Below the pieces are notes generated by a model that was not told the origin of the DNA, ran no database searches, and saw only the letters and a program-made list of their open reading frames with translations. The translations under genes were made by a program, and so were the position numbers. From Salegentibacter flavus (GTDB taxonomy: Bacteria; Bacteroidota; Bacteroidia; Flavobacteriales; Flavobacteriaceae), in the NCBI RefSeq assembly GCF_900115145.1, contig NZ_FOVL01000005.1:1-64000 (forward strand): a stretch of DNA of 64,000 nucleotides, read 5' to 3'. Positions 33,631 through 41,959 of the stretch are shown one piece after another. Positions within the stretch are counted from its first letter, which is position 1. Each line of letters opens with the position of its first letter.

Positions 33631-34151
33631 TGAAAGTTTCAGATTTAAATAAAGAAGATTACCACGAATTTTATCAAACCTATATAGATAAACTTCCTGG
33701 CGATAAGACGCTGGGGAGTTTACTTAAGGAAAATCAAGAAGATCTTCGGGAAGTGCTTAGTATTATTACTCCGGAAAAACTAGGTTTTAGTTATGCCGCT
33801 GGAAAATGGACCCTGGCAGAAGTACTTCAGCATATGATAGACGTGGAGCGCATTTTCCAGTACAGGGCCCTTTGCATAGCCAGGAATGACAGAACATCTC
33901 TTCCCGGATTTGATCACGATGCCTATGTACCTGAATCTGATGCAAACCGTCGGGATCTGGAAAGCCTTAAAACAGAATTTAAAAATGTAAGAAGCTCGGG
34001 TATTGATCTTTATATGAGCTTTTCTGAAGAAATGCTTCAACGAAAAGGAATGGTGAATAATAACACTACCAGCGCCGGAGCCATAGGCTTTATAACCATA
34101 GGACATACCATTCATCATCTGGAGCATTTGAAGGAAAAGTACCTGATATGA
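33630..34151 (+). CDS. DinB-family protein
   Basis: The 173-residue four-helix protein has DinB-type conserved features: KWTLAEVLQHMIDVERIFQY with one metal-ligand His, and the late TIGHTIHHLEHLKEKYL with further His ligands. DinB/YfiT proteins bind a metal ion. Some are thiol transferases (bacillithiol S-transferases), but most have unknown roles. It overlaps ppc by 1 bp and the next gene by 4 bp. Confidence 0.92.
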   Translation: MKVSDLNKEDYHEFYQTYIDKLPGDKTLGSLLKENQEDLREVLSIITPEKLGFSYAAGKWTLAEVLQHMIDVERIFQYRALCIARNDRTSLPGFDHDAYVPESDANRRDLESLKTEFKNVRSSGIDLYMSFSEEMLQRKGMVNNNTTSAGAIGFITIGHTIHHLEHLKEKYLI

Positions 34152-35161
34152 AATTTCTAAAGACCTTATTTAGTTTACTGAAAAAGGCATATTTCAGTTG
34201 GAATCGCAATGAACCTTACGCTAGAAGTGCTACCATCGCATATTATACACTTTTTTCTTTACCATCCTTACTTATCATTGTGGTAACAATTGCGAGTTAT
34301 TTTTTTAAGCGGGAAGATGTTCAGGGGCGTATTACAGATGAAATAGGGGAGTTTATTGGTCAGGATTCAGCACAGGCTATAGAAGCTATCGTTACCAATG
34401 CTGCCCTTTCAGGAGATTCTACCTGGGCAATTATCTTCGGGATTGGTTTGTTACTATTTGGTGCTACCGGAGTATTTTTTCAGCTAAAGAAAGCGATGAA
34501 TAATATCTGGAATGTGGCAGCTAAAAAGTCCAATTTTATGCAATTAATTTTGGACAGGGTTATTTCCTTCGGAATGGTCCTGGTAATTGGCTTGCTTTTG
34601 CTGGTTTCTATGGTTATTTCTGCCATGCTGGCTATTTTAAGCGATCATATAGACCAGTTCGCACCCGGGATAACCGGGTTTATGGTTGATGTTATTAATT
34701 TTCTTATTTCATTTTTAATTGTCACCACTCTTTTTGCTGCCGTTTTTAAATTGCTTCCTGATATAAAAATAAGGTGGCGTATCACCTATCTGGGAGCAGC
34801 TTTAACCACTATACTGTTTCTTATAGGAGAAAAATTACTTGGATTTTACTTTGGAAGTAGTGAACCGGCCTCTGTTTACGGTGGGGCCTCTTCAGTAGTA
34901 TTGATTCTTTTATGGGTTTATTATACCTGTCTCATACTTTTCTACGGAGCAGAGTTTACCGTTCAGTATGCTTTATATAAAAATGAAAAAGTGGTGCCGA
35001 ATAAATATGGCGAACCTGCGATTTATCAGGAAATGGAAAAACTGGAGCAGAAGCGGATTCAGCTTGAGGAGGAAAAAGAGATCATTGACACTCTTCAGAG
35101 CAACCTGGAACAGAAGGAAGAAAGGAAGAATCAAGATAAGAAGGATTCAGCAGAAAATTAA
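34148..35161 (+). CDS. YihY/virulence factor BrkB family membrane protein
   Basis: The 337-residue protein has six predicted membrane helices, for example ATIAYYTLFSLPSLLIIVVT, AIIFGIGLLLFGATGVFFQL and VVLILLWVYYTCLILFYGAE. The family marks are the GATGVFFQLKKAMN and PASVYGGASSVVLILLWVYY segments. The last 60 residues are a charged coiled coil (KLEQKRIQLEEEKEIIDTL, then QKEERKNQDKK) in the cytoplasm. Despite the ribonuclease BN label of the past, YihY proteins are membrane proteins of unknown transport role. It is the last gene of the ppc operon. Confidence 0.93.
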   Translation: MKFLKTLFSLLKKAYFSWNRNEPYARSATIAYYTLFSLPSLLIIVVTIASYFFKREDVQGRITDEIGEFIGQDSAQAIEAIVTNAALSGDSTWAIIFGIGLLLFGATGVFFQLKKAMNNIWNVAAKKSNFMQLILDRVISFGMVLVIGLLLLVSMVISAMLAILSDHIDQFAPGITGFMVDVINFLISFLIVTTLFAAVFKLLPDIKIRWRITYLGAALTTILFLIGEKLLGFYFGSSEPASVYGGASSVVLILLWVYYTCLILFYGAEFTVQYALYKNEKVVPNKYGEPAIYQEMEKLEQKRIQLEEEKEIIDTLQSNLEQKEERKNQDKKDSAEN

Positions 35162-35250
35162 ATGGCTATACTCGGCATTATTAATAAAGTTTAACTTTAG
35201 ACCTTCGTTTTTTTATAATGGCCTTAATACCCATTAGCATTTGTGATGTT

Positions 35251-35258
35251 TATCTTTG
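35251..35258 (+). promoter_or_regulatory. TATCTTTG promoter element of the PfpI-like gene
   Basis: A TAnnTTTG match 25 bp before ATG 35284. It makes the longer start at 35260 impossible because transcription would begin at about 35264. Confidence 0.55.
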
Positions 35259-35283
35259 AGTGAAACCGAAAAAAGATAATATT

Positions 35284-35832
35284 ATGGAAAAGAAAGTTGC
35301 AATTTTAGCTACAAATGGATTTGAGGAATCTGAATTGAAATCTCCAAAGGAAGCTATGGAAAAAGAAGGCTTCAAAGTGGATATCATTAGCATTGAAAAA
35401 GGAAAGATCAAAGGCTGGACCGATGGAGACTGGAGTGGTGAAGTAAAGGTAGACCATACTGTTAAAGAAGTGAGTGCTAAAGATTATAACGGACTTGTAC
35501 TTCCAGGTGGAGTTATGAATCCCGATACTTTGAGAAGAGACGAAGACGTACTGACATTTGTACGGGATTTCTTTAAACAGAAAAAACCAGTTGGAGCAAT
35601 CTGTCATGCAGGATGGACTCTGATAGAAGCTGATGTGGTTAAAGGTCGAACTATGACCTCTTACAATTCTATTAAAACCGACCTGAAAAATGCCGGCGCT
35701 AATTGGGTAGACAAAGAAGTGGTTGTTGATGAAGGTTTTGTCACCAGCCGAAATCCTAATGATCTACCAGCTTTTAATAGCAAAATCATTGAAGAGATTA
35801 AGGAAGGCAAACACGATAAGCAACACGCATAG
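35284..35832 (+). CDS. PfpI/DJ-1-type glutamine amidotransferase-like protein
   Basis: The 182-residue protein is in the DJ-1/PfpI superfamily, with the nucleophile elbow AICHAGWTLI (Cys in ICHAG), the Glu in NGFEESELKSP and the LPGGVMNPDTLR segment. Bacterial relatives are annotated as proteases, chaperones or glyoxalase/deglycase-type enzymes, and true activity varies. No signal peptide is present. Start choice follows the promoter position; residues before Met35284 are not conserved. It appears to be a monocistronic gene followed by a strong terminator. Confidence 0.93.
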   Translation: MEKKVAILATNGFEESELKSPKEAMEKEGFKVDIISIEKGKIKGWTDGDWSGEVKVDHTVKEVSAKDYNGLVLPGGVMNPDTLRRDEDVLTFVRDFFKQKKPVGAICHAGWTLIEADVVKGRTMTSYNSIKTDLKNAGANWVDKEVVVDEGFVTSRNPNDLPAFNSKIIEEIKEGKHDKQHA

Positions 35833-35857
35833 GGATTGAGATTGCTATGAAAAAGAA

Positions 35858-35894
35858 AAGAGGCCGTCTAAAAGTGATTTTTGGACGGCCTCTT
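35858..35894. terminator. Bidirectional rho-independent terminator
   Basis: A perfect 11-bp stem AAGAGGCCGTC / GACGGCCTCTT around a 15-base loop. It lies between the convergent PfpI-like gene and the 103-residue gene, with A and T runs outside. Confidence 0.9.
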
Positions 35895-35910
35895 CATTTA
35901 TAGTTCGAAA

Positions 35911-36222
35911 TTAATGATCATCTTCGGCATCGTCTTCTTCAACTTCTGCGGTTTTTTCGGGAATTTCAGTTATAGGCTCGTTAAAATCTGAATCCTCATA
36001 ATCATCCTCATCGAAATTGGCCATCGTATTTTCAAGACGCGTGCTCACTTTCACCAGGTACACGGTATCATCGGTCTTAACCTCAACAGCATCAACCGTT
36101 TCATTCTTTGCATTTTTAAACGAGATCACCTGGTCGTCATCATATCCATCGGGATACTTATCCACAAGTAGACTAAGTATTTCTGGTGTAAGCTTTTTGT
36201 AATCAACAATTATTCTTTTCAT
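35911..36222 (-). CDS. Conserved acidic hypothetical protein, 103 residues
   Basis: The first 65 residues form a small domain (KRIIVDYKKLTPEILSLLVD, YPDGYDDDQVISFKNAK, VEVKTDDTVYLVKVS). The last 35 are very acidic and probably disordered (NFDEDDYEDSDFNEPITE, EVEEDDAEDD). This is a conserved flavobacterial small protein. Relatives are sometimes called DNA primase, for which I see no support. It is encoded just downstream of aroB on the same strand with a 78-bp gap. Confidence 0.8.
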   Translation of the reverse strand: MKRIIVDYKKLTPEILSLLVDKYPDGYDDDQVISFKNAKNETVDAVEVKTDDTVYLVKVSTRLENTMANFDEDDYEDSDFNEPITEIPEKTAEVEEDDAEDDH

Positions 36223-36300
36223 AGCTAGAATGGTTTCTGCAATAATAACAAAAAAAATGTCTGATTTATATTTTAAATAAAACTATTAATTTTTTAAAAA

Positions 36301-37389
36301 TCAAGCTTTTCTATAAAAATCGAATGCTGTAATGATTACCTCATTGGGTACAAGGCAGTCAAGGAGAGGTTTTCCAATGTCTTCCAGCAGGACGAAATTT
36401 ATTTTTCCGAATTCGTTTTTCTTATCATACTTCATTAAATCGATTATTTCTGTGATATCCTTGTTCTCAAATTCTACTTTCCCATACATGTCAAGTATGT
36501 ACCTGGTAATTTTCTGCGTTTTTTCAATAGGAAACCTTTTTAATTCTGATGAAATAAATGTTGCCAGGATCATTCCAATCGCAACGGCTTCACCGTGTAG
36601 CAGCCTGGTTTTAGTAGCGTGAGTTAGGAAATAAGATTCAATGGCATGTCCCAGCGTGTGCCCGTAATTAAGGGTCTTTCGAAGATTTTTTTCCTCAGGA
36701 TCACGGGCTACAATTTCAGATTTAATGTTAACAGATTCTTCAATTATTTCATCAAGGTCTTCCAGATTCAGTTCTGAAAGGGCTGTTAATTTATTCCAGT
36801 AACCCTCATCCTTAATAAGGCCGTGCTTTAAAATTTCGGCCAGGCCGCTGCGCATCTCATTGGCAGGAAGGCTTTTTAGATAACCGGAATCTATTAAAAC
36901 CATTTGGGCATTGTTAATCACTCCAATTTGATTTTTAAGATTTCCCAGGTCCACACCGGTTTTTCCTCCCACCGAAGCGTCTACCATAGCCAAAAGCGTT
37001 GTAGGAATATTTATGTAGGGAATTCCACGTTTAAAACAAGAAGCCACAAAGCCACCAAGGTCTGTAACCACACCACCGCCAAGGTTTAAAACGAGGCTTT
37101 TCCGGTCGGCCCCCAATTCAGAAAGCACATTCCAGATCTGGCTGCAGGTTTCCAGATTCTTATGAGTTTCACCGGCTTCCATCTCGATAACTTCAATAGG
37201 TATTTCTGTTGTGAGCCTTGTAAGAAAGGAGGAAAGGCAAAAATTATGGGTATTGGAATCAACCAGAATAAAAATTTTTGACGCCTTGTTTGCGTCCAGA
37301 TAAGTAGTGAGTTTTTCGTAGGCATTTTCCCTGTAGAAAACAGGGGCACCAATTGCCATTTTTGCCATAATTAATAAGGTTTTAAACAT
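36301..37389 (-). CDS. aroB: 3-dehydroquinate synthase
   Basis: The 362-residue protein has the NAD-binding and metal motifs of AroB: LNLGGGVVTDLGGFVASCFKR in the first half, TTLLAMVDASVGGKTGVDL, then EILKHGLIKD, and the zinc ligands in NYGHTLGHAIES and HGEAVAIGMIL. It converts DAHP to 3-dehydroquinate, the second step of the shikimate pathway. Either ATG 37389 or 37368 (MAKMAIGAPVF) could be the start. It is divergent from the proline dehydrogenase gene across 84 bp, an arrangement common in flavobacteria. Confidence 0.97.
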   Translation of the reverse strand: MFKTLLIMAKMAIGAPVFYRENAYEKLTTYLDANKASKIFILVDSNTHNFCLSSFLTRLTTEIPIEVIEMEAGETHKNLETCSQIWNVLSELGADRKSLVLNLGGGVVTDLGGFVASCFKRGIPYINIPTTLLAMVDASVGGKTGVDLGNLKNQIGVINNAQMVLIDSGYLKSLPANEMRSGLAEILKHGLIKDEGYWNKLTALSELNLEDLDEIIEESVNIKSEIVARDPEEKNLRKTLNYGHTLGHAIESYFLTHATKTRLLHGEAVAIGMILATFISSELKRFPIEKTQKITRYILDMYGKVEFENKDITEIIDLMKYDKKNEFGKINFVLLEDIGKPLLDCLVPNEVIITAFDFYRKA

Positions 37390-37446
37390 CTTTAAAGAAG
37401 CTCCGAAAATAAGCAGAAATATTCAAAAAAATCAAACCTTCTGTTT

Positions 37447-37454
37447 TATCTTTG
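37447..37454 (+). promoter_or_regulatory. TATCTTTG promoter element of the proline dehydrogenase gene
   Basis: A TAnnTTTG match 20 bp before the ATG at 37474. No clear TTTG lies at the -33 position. Confidence 0.5.
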
Positions 37455-37473
37455 TTATAAGAATTCTAATAAC

Positions 37474-38676
37474 ATGATAAGAAGAAAAATATTTAATGAT
37501 ACCAAAACCGCTTTTAAATTAAAATCTGATTTAGAATTGGACCGTGCCGTTTTCCTTTTTAGTATGATGAACCGGCAAACTTTGGTGAACGCAGGGATTT
37601 TTCTTACCAACCTTTCGTTAAAACTACACTTACCTATCGAAGGCTTGATAAAAAAAACCGTTTTTGAACAATTTTGTGGTGGGATTACTGAAGAAGATTG
37701 TAAACCCTTAACCAATAAAATGTACGAGAAGAAACTTCATAGTATTCTCGATTATTCCGTTGAAGGAAAAGAAACCGAAGAGCAGTTTGACTCTGCTTTA
37801 AACAAAAAATTAGATCTTATTAAATATGCTGCAGAGCGTGAGGAGTTGCCTTTTGCTTTGTTTAAACCTACAGGGATTGGCCGTTTTGCGATCTGGGAAA
37901 AAACCAGTGAACGAATAAATTTAAGTGAAGCTGAACAAAAAGAATGGGACCGTGTTAAAGAGCGTGTAAATACACTTTGCCAAACAGCCTATGATAACAA
38001 TGTTCGTCTTTATGCCGATGCTGAAGAAAGCTGGATGCAAACATCTGCCGATGAACTTATGGAAGAGATGATGCGCAAGTATAATAAGAAAAAGGTTATT
38101 ATCTTTAATACGCTTCAATGCTACCGCTGGGACAGGATGGACTATCTGAAAGACCTGCACGAAAAAGGAAAAGCCGAAGGTTTTAAAGTAGGCGCTAAAA
38201 TTGTTCGTGGTGCATATATGGAGAAAGAGAATGCCAGAGCTAAGAAGCACGGCTATGTAACCCCAATCTGCGAGAACAAAGAGGCTACCGACGTAAACTT
38301 TAATAGTATAATGTCATACTGTCTTGCTCACCTTGACGAAATTGAGCTTTTTATTGGTACCCACAACGAGGTAAGTAATTACCTGGCCCTGCAGGTAATA
38401 GAAGATAAAAACCTTCCTTTAGACGATGATCGTATCTGGTTTAGCCAGTTATATGGGATGAGTGACCATATAAGTTATAACCTGGCAAAGAAGGGGTATA
38501 ATGCAGCCAAGCTACTGCCTTTTGGACCAGTAAGGGATGTGGTGCCTTACCTTTTGCGTAGAGCTCAGGAAAACACTTCTGTGAAAGGTCAGACTGGTAG
38601 GGAATTATCTTTATTACGGGAAGAAAAACGCAGAAGAAAAGGCCATCCGACAAAACACGATCGTAAGGAATTTTAG
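37474..38676 (+). CDS. Proline dehydrogenase (monofunctional)
   Basis: The 400-residue enzyme has the FAD-dependent beta/alpha barrel of PRODH. Diagnostic regions are FALFKPTGIGRFAIWEK, VRLYADAEESWMQT, FNTLQCYRWDR, GAKIVRGAYMEKENARA and the C-terminal YGMSDHISYNLA with LLPFGPVRDVVPYLLRRAQEN. It oxidises proline to pyrroline-5-carboxylate, the first step of proline use. The second enzyme is not adjacent. A tail of basic residues (EEKRRRKGHPTKHDRK) ends the protein. Confidence 0.95.
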   Translation: MIRRKIFNDTKTAFKLKSDLELDRAVFLFSMMNRQTLVNAGIFLTNLSLKLHLPIEGLIKKTVFEQFCGGITEEDCKPLTNKMYEKKLHSILDYSVEGKETEEQFDSALNKKLDLIKYAAEREELPFALFKPTGIGRFAIWEKTSERINLSEAEQKEWDRVKERVNTLCQTAYDNNVRLYADAEESWMQTSADELMEEMMRKYNKKKVIIFNTLQCYRWDRMDYLKDLHEKGKAEGFKVGAKIVRGAYMEKENARAKKHGYVTPICENKEATDVNFNSIMSYCLAHLDEIELFIGTHNEVSNYLALQVIEDKNLPLDDDRIWFSQLYGMSDHISYNLAKKGYNAAKLLPFGPVRDVVPYLLRRAQENTSVKGQTGRELSLLREEKRRRKGHPTKHDRKEF

Positions 38677-38698
38677 ATTTATTAAGATCGGTATAAAA

Positions 38699-38732
38699 AA
38701 AGGGCTGTTTTTTTAAAAAGAACAGCCCTTGT
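38699..38732. terminator. Bidirectional rho-independent terminator
   Basis: AAAGGGCTGTT pairs with AACAGCCCTT around a T/A-rich loop, with A and T runs outside. It lies between convergent proline dehydrogenase and yebC genes. Confidence 0.88.
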
Positions 38733-38752
38733 TATTTTTGAAGAATTCGAGT

Positions 38753-39472
38753 TTATTCCTCGTTTTCTTCCATTGTGTGGTAGACATTTTGAACATCTTC
38801 ATCTTCCTCCAGTTTTTCCAGGAGTTTCTCAACATCCTGAGCTTCATCAGGAGTAAGTTTTTTGGTAACTTGCGGGATACGCTCAAAACCTGACGAAAGA
38901 ATCTCAATTTCACGCTTTTCCAGTTCTTTTTGTATAGCGCCAAATTGTTCGAAAGGTGCATAAATATGAATTCCGTCCTCATCCTGGAATACCTCTTCAG
39001 CACCAAAATCAATAAATTCAAGTTCCATCTCCTCTACATCAAGACCTTCAGCATCTACCCGGAAATTACAGGTGTGGTCAAACATAAATTCCACCGAGCC
39101 TGAAGTTCCAAGATTCCCATCGCATTTATTGAAGTGAGAGCGGACATTGGCCACAGTACGATTATTATTATCTGTGGCTGTTTCTACCAATACTGCAATT
39201 CCGTGTGGAGCATAACCTTCGAAGAGCACAATTTTATAGTCGCCCTGGCTTTTGTCGCTGGCTCTTTTAATAGCGCGTTCAATGTTATCCTTGGGCATAT
39301 TAACGCTCTTCGCGTTTTGGATCACTGCCCGCAGTTTTGCATTGGTATCGGGATCTGGGCCGCCTTCTTTAACAGCCATAACAATATCTTTTCCAATACG
39401 AGTGAAAGCTTTGGCCATTGCCGACCAGCGCTTCATCTTTCGTGCTTTTCTAAATTCGAATGCTCTTCCCAT
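38753..39472 (-). CDS. YebC/PmpR-family DNA-binding regulatory protein
   Basis: The 239-residue protein has the TACO1/YebC fold: MGRAFEFRKARKMKRWSAMA, then GGPDPDTNAKLRAVIQNAKS, NMPKDNIERAIKRASD and FEGYAPHGIAVLVETATDN, followed by a long acidic C-terminus. Members act as transcription regulators, and recent work links them to translation of stalling sequences. It follows the pterin dehydratase gene by 93 bp on the same strand. Two consecutive acidic segments near the end (EKLEEDEDVQNVYHTMEENE) are normal for the family. Confidence 0.95.
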   Translation of the reverse strand: MGRAFEFRKARKMKRWSAMAKAFTRIGKDIVMAVKEGGPDPDTNAKLRAVIQNAKSVNMPKDNIERAIKRASDKSQGDYKIVLFEGYAPHGIAVLVETATDNNNRTVANVRSHFNKCDGNLGTSGSVEFMFDHTCNFRVDAEGLDVEEMELEFIDFGAEEVFQDEDGIHIYAPFEQFGAIQKELEKREIEILSSGFERIPQVTKKLTPDEAQDVEKLLEKLEEDEDVQNVYHTMEENEE

Positions 39473-39565
39473 TTATTTTCTGAATAAAAATCGGGGTAAA
39501 AATATAAAAAAGCTTCCAATAAAAATCCGGAATGTTCTCAAGTTCCCCTTTATGCTTATATTTCT

Positions 39566-39853
39566 TTAAGCTGATTCTACAATGTCTTCTATCGCTCTGG
39601 CGAGTTTAAAATCTTTTTCGGTGACCCCTTTGGCATCGTGGGTGCTGAGGGAGATCTCTAACTCGTTATAAACATTTCCCCAATTGGGATGGTGTTGAAG
39701 GGCTTCGGCCTCAAAGGCTATGCGGGTCATTACTGTAAAAGCGTCTTTAAAATTATCAAACTGAAAAGAGGTGTGGATCGCGTCTTTAGTATAGGTCCAC
39801 CCATCGAAATCTTCCAGTTTTCTGTTTATTTCTTCGTTATTTAATTTTTTCAT
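39566..39853 (-). CDS. 4a-hydroxytetrahydrobiopterin dehydratase
   Basis: The 95-residue protein matches pterin-4a-carbinolamine dehydratase by its small size and the motif AEALQHHPNWGNVYNELEIS with the catalytic His pair, preceded by WTYTKDAIHTSFQFDNF and followed by STHDAKGVTEKDF. It recycles the pterin cofactor of aromatic amino-acid hydroxylases and may also assist molybdopterin chemistry. The start at 39853 (MKKLNNEEINRKL) is typical; the longer frame from 39895 adds 14 unconserved residues. It may share a transcript with the SDR and gcvT genes upstream. Confidence 0.93.
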   Translation of the reverse strand: MKKLNNEEINRKLEDFDGWTYTKDAIHTSFQFDNFKDAFTVMTRIAFEAEALQHHPNWGNVYNELEISLSTHDAKGVTEKDFKLARAIEDIVESA

Positions 39854-39932
39854 TTTAGAGTATTTTATGGTTAAATGTCTAAAATTAAGTAACACGGCGG
39901 GAACAACCCGATATTTTTCGCATTATTTGCAA

Positions 39933-40748
39933 TCAAACCTTTATAGAGGCATTTACAACCTGTTGTACACTTAGTTCCAGGTTTTTTGGAAGCAAATTAT
40001 CTTTGGGGAGAACGGCAAGAAATCGGTCGTTATTGGAGTCATAGACGTTTTTAAAAAGAGGGTTGGGATAGCCCAGGGTATGACATACTTCTTCAATAAA
40101 ATCTTTTTGATGAACTAGGTCACTGCTTCCCAGATGAAAAACGCCATTTTTCTTTCGGTTTATTATATAATGAACCTGCCTTGCGAAATGTTCTGCTTCG
40201 GTAACATTAATAACCACATTGGGGAAAACTTCTATGGCCTCGCCCAGATAAAGCATATTTTTAAGATCCTTTATTCGTGGGGAATCCTGCCCAAAAACCA
40301 TAGGCAACCGAAGAATATTATATTTTTCATTCGGTAGTCTTAACAGTGCATTTTCAATCTTGATCTTGAATCTTCCGTAAATACTTTGGGATAAGGTCTT
40401 ATCGTATTCGTAAGATGGAAAATTAGTAAAGGCATCAAAAACATTGGCCGAAGAAATAAAGATCAGCCTGGATTTATGATGTTGCAGGTAATTAATAATA
40501 GTGAAATGAGCTGCTATCTGAGCATTAAAATTTCCGCGAAGCGCAGAAATAATAATTGTGGGCTGAATATTCTCAAGCAGGATATCAATATTTTCGGTTT
40601 CCAGATCGTATTGATAAAAATGCTGATTTTTCTCCAGGCTTGGATTATCAGTAAAATACGTACCATAGGTATCAAAATAGGAGCATAGCTCTTTATATAA
40701 GGCATTGCCTATAAAGCCGCTTGCTCCTAAAATCAATATTTTTTCCAA
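39933..40748 (-). CDS. NAD(P)-dependent sugar epimerase/reductase-like protein (RmlD type)
   Basis: The 271-residue protein starts with a Rossmann motif (ILILGASGFIGNALYKEL). It continues with FISSANVFDAF, the YxxxK-type region SIYGRFKIKIENALLRL, and NILRLPMVFGQD, the extended short-chain dehydrogenase pattern closest to RmlD/dTDP-4-dehydrorhamnose reductases. Its substrate is not clear, since no nucleotide-sugar genes adjoin it. It begins 4 bp after the gcvT stop codon, so the two are cotranscribed. Confidence 0.85.
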   Translation of the reverse strand: MEKILILGASGFIGNALYKELCSYFDTYGTYFTDNPSLEKNQHFYQYDLETENIDILLENIQPTIIISALRGNFNAQIAAHFTIINYLQHHKSRLIFISSANVFDAFTNFPSYEYDKTLSQSIYGRFKIKIENALLRLPNEKYNILRLPMVFGQDSPRIKDLKNMLYLGEAIEVFPNVVINVTEAEHFARQVHYIINRKKNGVFHLGSSDLVHQKDFIEEVCHTLGYPNPLFKNVYDSNNDRFLAVLPKDNLLPKNLELSVQQVVNASIKV

Positions 40749-40752
40749 ATAG

Positions 40753-41835
40753 TTATCCTTTATAAAAGGGTAATTTCACCTGGGTGGCTGGAACGGCTTT
40801 TTTTCTAATTTGAATTTGAATCTTATTTCCTACTCCTGCTACATCGGCTGGGACGTAACCTAACCCAATTCCTTTTTCCAACGATGGTGACATAGTACCC
40901 GAAGTTACATGGCCAATAACCTTGCCATTTTCATCTACAATATCGTAGCCCTGTCTTGGGATACCTCGCTCATCAAGTTCAAAAGCGATTAGTTTACGTT
41001 TTGGACCTTCTTCCTTTTCTTTTTTAAGATTTTCTGAATTAACGAAATCCTTAGTGAATTTCGTAATCCAGCCCAGTCCGGCCTCAATAGGCGAGGTAGT
41101 ATCGTCTATATCATTTCCATAAAGACAGAAGCCCATTTCCAGGCGTAAAGTATCACGGGCAGCCAGGCCTATTGGCTTAATGCCGAAATCTTTTCCTGCG
41201 GCCATCACTTTTTCCCAGATCTCTACGGCATCTTCATTTTTAAAATATATCTCGAATCCACCACTTCCTGTATAACCAGTAGCCGAGATGATTACTTTCT
41301 CAGCACCAGCAAACTCAGCTACCTCGAAGGTATAAAACTTCATATTCTGAAGATCTATATCGGTAAGTGTTTGCATGGCTTCAGCCGCTTTGGGTCCCTG
41401 GATAGCTAGTAGCGAAAGCTCATCGCTCATATCTCTCATTGTAGCATCCATCGTATTATGCTGCGAGATCCAATTCCAGTCTTTTTCGATATTGGAAGCG
41501 TTTACCACAAGCAGGTACTTTTCTTCATTGATACGATATACAATAAGATCGTCTATAATCCCTCCCGATTCGTTAGGCATACAAGTATATTGCGCTTTGC
41601 CATCGGTAAGTTTAGAGGCGTCATTGGAACAAACTTTCTGAATAAGGTCTAGTGCTTTATCTCCGGAAATTAAAAATTCTCCCATATGTGAAACATCAAA
41701 AACTCCAAGTTTTTCACGTACGGTTTGATGTTCGATGTTAACTCCTTCATAGGAAACCGGCATATTATAACCGGCAAAAGGAACCATTTTAGCATTTAAA
41801 GATTTATGGATGGCATCAAGGGCGATTTCTTTCAT
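40753..41835 (-). CDS. gcvT: Glycine cleavage system aminomethyltransferase (T protein)
   Basis: The 360-residue protein begins [20 protein letters not shown]. It has the folate-binding regions [48 protein letters not shown] and [15 protein letters not shown], and the C-terminal [20 protein letters not shown]. It transfers the methylene group from the H protein to tetrahydrofolate in glycine breakdown. gcvH and gcvP are not nearby, as in other flavobacteria. A TAAATTTG box on its strand lies 17 bp ahead of the start. Confidence 0.97.
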   Translation of the reverse strand: MKEIALDAIHKSLNAKMVPFAGYNMPVSYEGVNIEHQTVREKLGVFDVSHMGEFLISGDKALDLIQKVCSNDASKLTDGKAQYTCMPNESGGIIDDLIVYRINEEKYLLVVNASNIEKDWNWISQHNTMDATMRDMSDELSLLAIQGPKAAEAMQTLTDIDLQNMKFYTFEVAEFAGAEKVIISATGYTGSGGFEIYFKNEDAVEIWEKVMAAGKDFGIKPIGLAARDTLRLEMGFCLYGNDIDDTTSPIEAGLGWITKFTKDFVNSENLKKEKEEGPKRKLIAFELDERGIPRQGYDIVDENGKVIGHVTSGTMSPSLEKGIGLGYVPADVAGVGNKIQIQIRKKAVPATQVKLPFYKG

Positions 41836-41851
41836 TTTCTTAAAATTTGAG

Positions 41852-41859
41852 CAAATTTA
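41852..41859 (-). promoter_or_regulatory. TAAATTTG promoter element of gcvT
   Basis: A TAnnTTTG match on the minus strand, 17 bp upstream of the gcvT ATG. No -33 element was recognised. Confidence 0.4.
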
Positions 41860-41959
41860 TTGAATTCTCACTGAAAAAAAGATGAATTGTATTTTTTTAT
41901 TAATTATCCAATATTCCCCCTTATAATATGTGTATTTTAGTGTAAGCAATTCTATTTAT

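Noticed and set aside
35260-35283. GTG start for the PfpI-like gene
   Set aside because: It lies right behind the TATCTTTG element, before the expected transcription start; ATG 35284 gives the conserved N-terminus.
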